DNA from: Acidimicrobiales bacterium
GTDB lineage: Bacteria; Actinomycetota; Acidimicrobiia; Acidimicrobiales; Acidimicrobilacustridaceae
Direction of reading: 5' to 3'
DNA: 64,000 nt
Assembly (NCBI GenBank): GCA_018401565.1
Contig: JAGYKS010000031.1
Location: 310,001 to 374,000 of the forward strand
In this document: in pieces, positions 60,107 to 64,000 of the stretch
How positions within the stretch are numbered: the first letter of the stretch is position 1
How the letters are laid out: each line of letters begins with the position of its first letter
Made by a program: the position numbers and the translations under genes
Notes under the pieces: generated by a model
The model's input: the letters and a program-made list of their open reading frames with translations, nothing else
Told to the model about the DNA's origin: nothing
Database searches by the model: none

Positions 60107-62535
60107 CTAGCGGATAGCGCTGTGGGCGGTGCCGTCGTGCCGTGAAGCGTCGAGCAGCAGTCGACGTTCGGCGGCGGCCAGCGCACGACGGGCGGGCCGG
60201 CACGGCGTCGGGATTCACCGACACCGACGTGATACCCATACCCACCAGCAACTCGGCGAACCCGGGATGGTTGGACGGGGCCTGACCGCACAATGACGAC
60301 GTGATGTTGTTGCGACGGCACCCCTCGACGATCTGGCCGATGGCGTCGACCACCGCCGGGTCGCGCTCGTCGAACAGCTCGGCACAGGTCTCGGAGTCCC
60401 GGTCGACCCCCAGCACCAACTGGGTGAGGTCGTTGGACCCGATGGACACCCCGTCGATGCCCAGGTCGGCGTAGTCGTCGAGGTAGTGGACCACGCTGGG
60501 CACCTCAGCCATGATCCACACCTTCAGGTCCCGCTGGTGACCCAGGTCGCTGGCCCTGATCAGGTCCAGGCAGGCGTCGAGTTCCCACAGGGTGCGCACG
60601 AACGGCAGCATCACCACAAGGTTGGGGGTCTGTTCGCGCACCCGGGCCAACACCTCGAGCTCCATGGTGAACACCTCGGGCTCGCTCAGGTACCGAAACG
60701 CCCCCCGGAACCCGATCATCGGGTTGGCCTCGACGGGTTCAAAGGCCTCACCACCAGTCAGGGCCCGGAACTCGTTGGTGCGGAAGTCGGTGGTGCGGTA
60801 CACCACCGGTCGGGGGGCGAAGGCGGTGGTGATGCGCAGCAGCGCCTCGCCCATGGACGACACAAAATCGTCACGCCGACCCTCGGCCAACACCTGACGG
60901 GGGTGGGCGCCACCCAGCGCATCGGCCAGCAGGAACTCGGCGCGCAACAGACCCACGCCGTCCACGGGCAGGGCGGCAATCTCGGTGGCCCGCTCGGCCA
61001 TGGCCAGATTCACGTACAGGCGGGTGCCCAGCGCCTCGGGCTCGGCGATGGTGCCAGTCGACGTGTCGGTGCCGGACGAGGCCCGCGACCCCGATAGAGC
61101 GCCCGCGCGATGGCGGCGACCCCGATAGAGGCGCGCCCCGATGCACGCGACCCCGATGCACGCGACCCCGCTGCCAGCCATTGCGTGACGTCGCCATCAA
61201 AGATCGATCCCGTGGAGCCGTCCACGGTCACCATCTCGCCATCTCGCAGCACCGAGGTGGCATTGCGGGTGCCCACCACCCCGGGGATCCCCAGCTTCAC
61301 GGCTCACGATGGCGGCATGACAGGTCATGCCACCGCCGTCGGTGACCAGTGCTCCGGCCCGCCGCAACGACGGCACCCAGTCGGGTGAGGTCATGGTGGC
61401 CACCAGCACCTCACCGTCGACGAGGTCGGCGCCGTCGGCAGCCAAAGCCAGACCGACGCACTCGCCCGGCAACCACCCCTGGCGACGACGCCAAACCCGA
61501 CACCAGCACCTGCGGTGGCGGACCACCGTTGGTCTCCGCCCTGCCGGCCGCAGAAGTTGCATCGCCACCGCCGCCGGCGCCGGCGACCAGCGTGGTGATG
61601 GGGCGGGACTGCACCAGCCACATCTGCCCATCGGCCAGGGCCCACTCCACGTCCTGGGGTGATCCGTAGTGCTCCTCGACCCGAAGACCCAGCCGGGCCA
61701 GGTCCACCACGGTGTCGAGGTCGATGGCCAGGCGTGCAGTGTCGGCTACTGCGACCTGCTCGGTGATGCGGGCACCGGATCCGTTACGCACCATCTGGGT
61801 GGACTTGGCACCGATGCGAACTTCCAGCACCCGGGGGCCGTCACGCAACACGGTGAAGGTGTCGGGCTCGACCTGTCCGCTGACCACGGACTCGCCGGCA
61901 CCGTAGGCGGCCTCGATCACCAGTCGGTCCCGCTGGCCTGAGGGGGCAACGGTGAACAGCACCCCGGCGGCTGCGGGGTCCACCATGGCCTGCACCACCA
62001 CGGCGATGGCGGGCTCTTCGACGATGTTGCGCTGGGCCCGGTACGACACCACCCGCTCGCCGAACAGCGACGCCCAGCACCGCCGTACGGCGTCGATGAT
62101 GGCGTCGGCGCCCACAACATCGGTGATGGTGAGGTGCATCCCGGCAAACGAGGTGCCGGCAGAGTCCTCCGAGGTGGCCGACGACCGCACGGCCACAGGA
62201 CCCTCACCCAGCTGTCGACAGGCCTGCGCGATCTGTGCGGCCAGCGACTCAGGCATTGGGGCACCAAGCACCGTGTCGGTGAGTGCCAACGACGCCTGGC
62301 GCAAGGCGGTGGGGTCTTCGGTGTCGATGGACGAGAACCGCTCCAGGAGGTCGCTGCGCACACCGGCGGCGTCCATGGCCGCCAGATAGGCCTGGGCGGT
62401 GACGACAAACCCATCGGGAACCGGAAACCCGGCACCCACCAACTCACCCAGGTTGGCGCCCTTGCCGCCCACCGACCCCACATCGCCAAGTCCCACGTCG
62501 GTGAACCAGCGCAGGGAGTCTGAAATCGCAGCCAT
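60107..62535 (-). CDS. ppsA: Phosphoenolpyruvate synthase/PEP-utilising enzyme, about four frame breaks
   Basis: From the ATG at 62535 the ATP-grasp domain is intact ([40 protein letters not shown]). Breaks near 61500, 61300, 61090 and 60195 split the rest, which still contains the swivelling histidine motif [40 protein letters not shown], the barrel ([41 protein letters not shown]) and the active cysteine stretch [20 protein letters not shown] repeat-coded linker (about 61085-61171, SRASG-like) lies between the swivel and barrel domains. It makes PEP from pyruvate and ATP for gluconeogenesis. Confidence 0.85.
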
Positions 62536-62600
62536 GCCCTGCACTCTGGTGGCCACAACACGCCATCAACAGGGCCAAACGACCCGACGCCGGACCGGCC

Positions 62601-63077
62601 TCAGCCGTAGGTGAGGCGCGTGATCCAGTCGGCCACCAGTGCCGGACGGTCGCTGCCATCGACTTCGACGGCGAACCGTCGGGTGACCTGCAGGTTGTTG
62701 GCGTCCTTGAGTTGCACGTCCACGAGCTCCGAGGTGGCCCGGATGCGGCTGCCCACCGGCACCGGGCTCACAAAACGCACCTTGTCGAAGCCGTAGTTCA
62801 CGCCCATGAGCACACCGGCGAACCGGGCCGGGTCCTGGGGGATGGACGCGCCGAGATGCACGAGCATCGACAGGGTCAAAAAGCCGTGGGCGATGGTGCC
62901 GCCAAATGGGGTGGCCTTGGCCGCCTCGGGGTCGATGTGGATGAACTGGTGGTCAAAGGTGACATCAGCGAACTGGTTCACCTGCTCCTGGGTCACCTCA
63001 AACCACTCACCGGTACCCTCGGGCTGGCCCAGTGCGGCGGTGAACAGTTCAAGGGCGGTCTCGGCGTTGGTGGGCAT
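62601..63077 (-). CDS. MaoC-like enoyl-CoA hydratase
   Basis: This 158-residue single hot-dog protein has the hydratase-2 motif FADVTFDHQFIHIDPEAAKA followed by FGGTIAHGFLTLSMLV, giving the catalytic aspartate and histidine. GGGAG precedes the ATG at 63077. It should hydrate enoyl-CoA with R stereochemistry, adding to the acyl-CoA genes nearby. Confidence 0.92.
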   Translation of the reverse strand: MPTNAETALELFTAALGQPEGTGEWFEVTQEQVNQFADVTFDHQFIHIDPEAAKATPFGGTIAHGFLTLSMLVHLGASIPQDPARFAGVLMGVNYGFDKVRFVSPVPVGSRIRATSELVDVQLKDANNLQVTRRFAVEVDGSDRPALVADWITRLTYG

Positions 63078-63246
63078 GGGCTCTCCCGTTGTTGAGGTCC
63101 GGTCTGATGTCAGGTGTCAGTCACCTGGCGGCTGGCGCAACGCTCTGGTGACCCGACAGCACCACTGCCCCGCACTGCAATGTCTCGCACGTCGGCACGC
63201 CCGACGCAAGCGCATCGACTTGTGGCTACTCAACTCGTGGCTGCGC

Positions 63247-64000
63247 TCAGCGGCGCTGCAGCCCGGTTTCCAGCGTCACCAGACTCGGGGTGATCCAGTC
63301 GGCGAACCATCGGGCCCCGAAGGCGTCGAAATGCAGTCCGTCGTAGCGCCATGCCGGGTCGAAGCCCTCAACCAGTTGGTCGCAGTCACCGGTGGGGCAC
63401 AGCACCGCCCACAAGTCGAGCACCACCGTGCGGGGTTGCCAGCGGCAAAGTTGCGCATGGCATCGACCACCGCCTGCTCACGCCAGCCCGACTCATTGTC
63501 GGCCTCCACATAAAACCGACTGGACCGGGGCACAGGAGTGACCAGCACCAGTCGTGACCCGGCACCAGCAGCCGTGCGGGACAGCCAGGTGAGGTGCTCG
63601 GTGTACATCTCGTTCCATTGCGCAGACCCCACCACCACGTCGGTGCCGTCGATGCGGCGGTCGTAGGTATCGCTGGTGGTCACCACCACCAACGCCTTGG
63701 CATCGAGGGCATCGAGCGCCGACGTGAGGTCGCCACGCCAGTCGCCACATGCGATGTCGGACTCCAGCACGCGCACCTGACCACCGCTGCGACTGATCAC
63801 CCGGCCCGGCAAGTGGGAGCACTGGGGTCTGGCGATGCTGAGCAGCCGGACCTGACCGGGGTCAAAGGGGCTCGATGACGGCTCCCACGACGGGAACGGA
63901 GCCTGACCCGACCCCAGCGATCCACCGGCCAGCGAATGGGCCACGGAGTCTCCGGTGAGGACCACCGGCACCGGAGCAACCTGCCCTGCCGTCTGCCTGC
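63247..64000 (-). CDS. SGNH-hydrolase domain, C-terminal part of a larger protein (cut by window edge), one frame break
   Basis: The open frame runs to the right edge, so the N-terminus is missing. Visible are block I VVLTGDSVAHSLAGG (catalytic serine), ALVVVTTSDTYDRRIDGTDV, and block V DGLHFDAFGARWFADW (catalytic Asp/His) after a frame change near 63440, where one base appears lost. The stop is at 63247. Such SGNH domains often follow an acyltransferase-3 membrane domain in cell-surface O-acetyltransferases; that part would lie outside the window. Confidence 0.78.

Noticed and set aside
10034..63440. Reading the frame breaks as pseudogenes or programmed frameshifts
   Set aside because: They hit essential genes, have no slippery-site/structure pattern in common and are corrected by one base at short homopolymers.

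Overview
The window looks like chromosomal DNA of a high-GC actinobacterium, most likely an Acidimicrobiia/Ilumatobacter-type lineage. Reasons: a WhiB1-like protein lying tail to tail with a PdtaS-type histidine kinase (as in mycobacteria), an Rpf-domain protein, a class E sortase, the DUF3090/SCO1664/phosphomutase trio, an F420-type oxidoreductase, many leaderless genes and very high GC. I see no rRNA, tRNA, prophage, insertion sequence or CRISPR array. The class assignment is an inference.

Layout: 0-2.5 kb holds a cut acyl-CoA dehydrogenase, a membrane protein, an FrhB-like flavo-iron-sulfur protein and a lipoprotein. 2.7-9.7 kb is a LIV-type ABC operon (livF-livG-acyl-CoA ligase-livH-livM-livK) ending at a strong hairpin. 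9.8-12.9 kb is the actinobacterial phosphomutase/DUF3090/SCO1664 cluster. 12.9-14.7 kb is etfBA. 14.8-20.4 kb holds a diacylglycerol-kinase-like protein, whiB1, pdtaS, two ArsA-like ATPases and DUF3107. 20.5-25.9 kb holds tyrS, an alpha/beta hydrolase, mrp/apbC, a cysteine desulfurase and a small phosphatase. 25.9-33.3 kb is a complete System I cytochrome c maturation operon, ccmA-B-C-D-E-F-G-H-I, on the minus strand. 33.4-50 kb mixes a sortase, a septum-formation-type lipoprotein, two enoyl-CoA hydratases, an alcohol dehydrogenase with its TetR regulator, cell-envelope membrane proteins, a CPBP protease, a two-domain alpha/beta hydrolase, an FMN glutamate-synthase-like protein and an acyl-CoA dehydrogenase with a palindromic operator. 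50-64 kb carries cysS, valS, superoxide dismutase, an Rpf, a DUF35/thiolase pair, an RNA methyltransferase, PEP synthase, a MaoC hydratase and an SGNH-domain protein cut by the edge.

Metabolically the region is rich in acyl-CoA chemistry: two acyl-CoA dehydrogenases feeding ETF, two enoyl-CoA hydratases, MaoC, a thioesterase, a ligase coupled to a transporter, and a DUF35/thiolase pair. This suggests growth on fatty or other carboxylic acids.

Three things run through the whole window. (1) About 37 probable single-base frame breaks hit essential genes such as tyrS and valS and the ccm genes. Most are +1 and many lie at short G or C runs, so they are most likely sequence errors; I give such genes their full reconstructed span. 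(2) Short tandem repeats (8-22 bp) recur at gene ends. In at least five cases the unit carries the stop codon, so extra TGA triplets follow, often in all three frames. (3) About a dozen genes have a TANNNT -10 hexamer 6-8 nt before the start codon, so they are probably translated from leaderless mRNAs.
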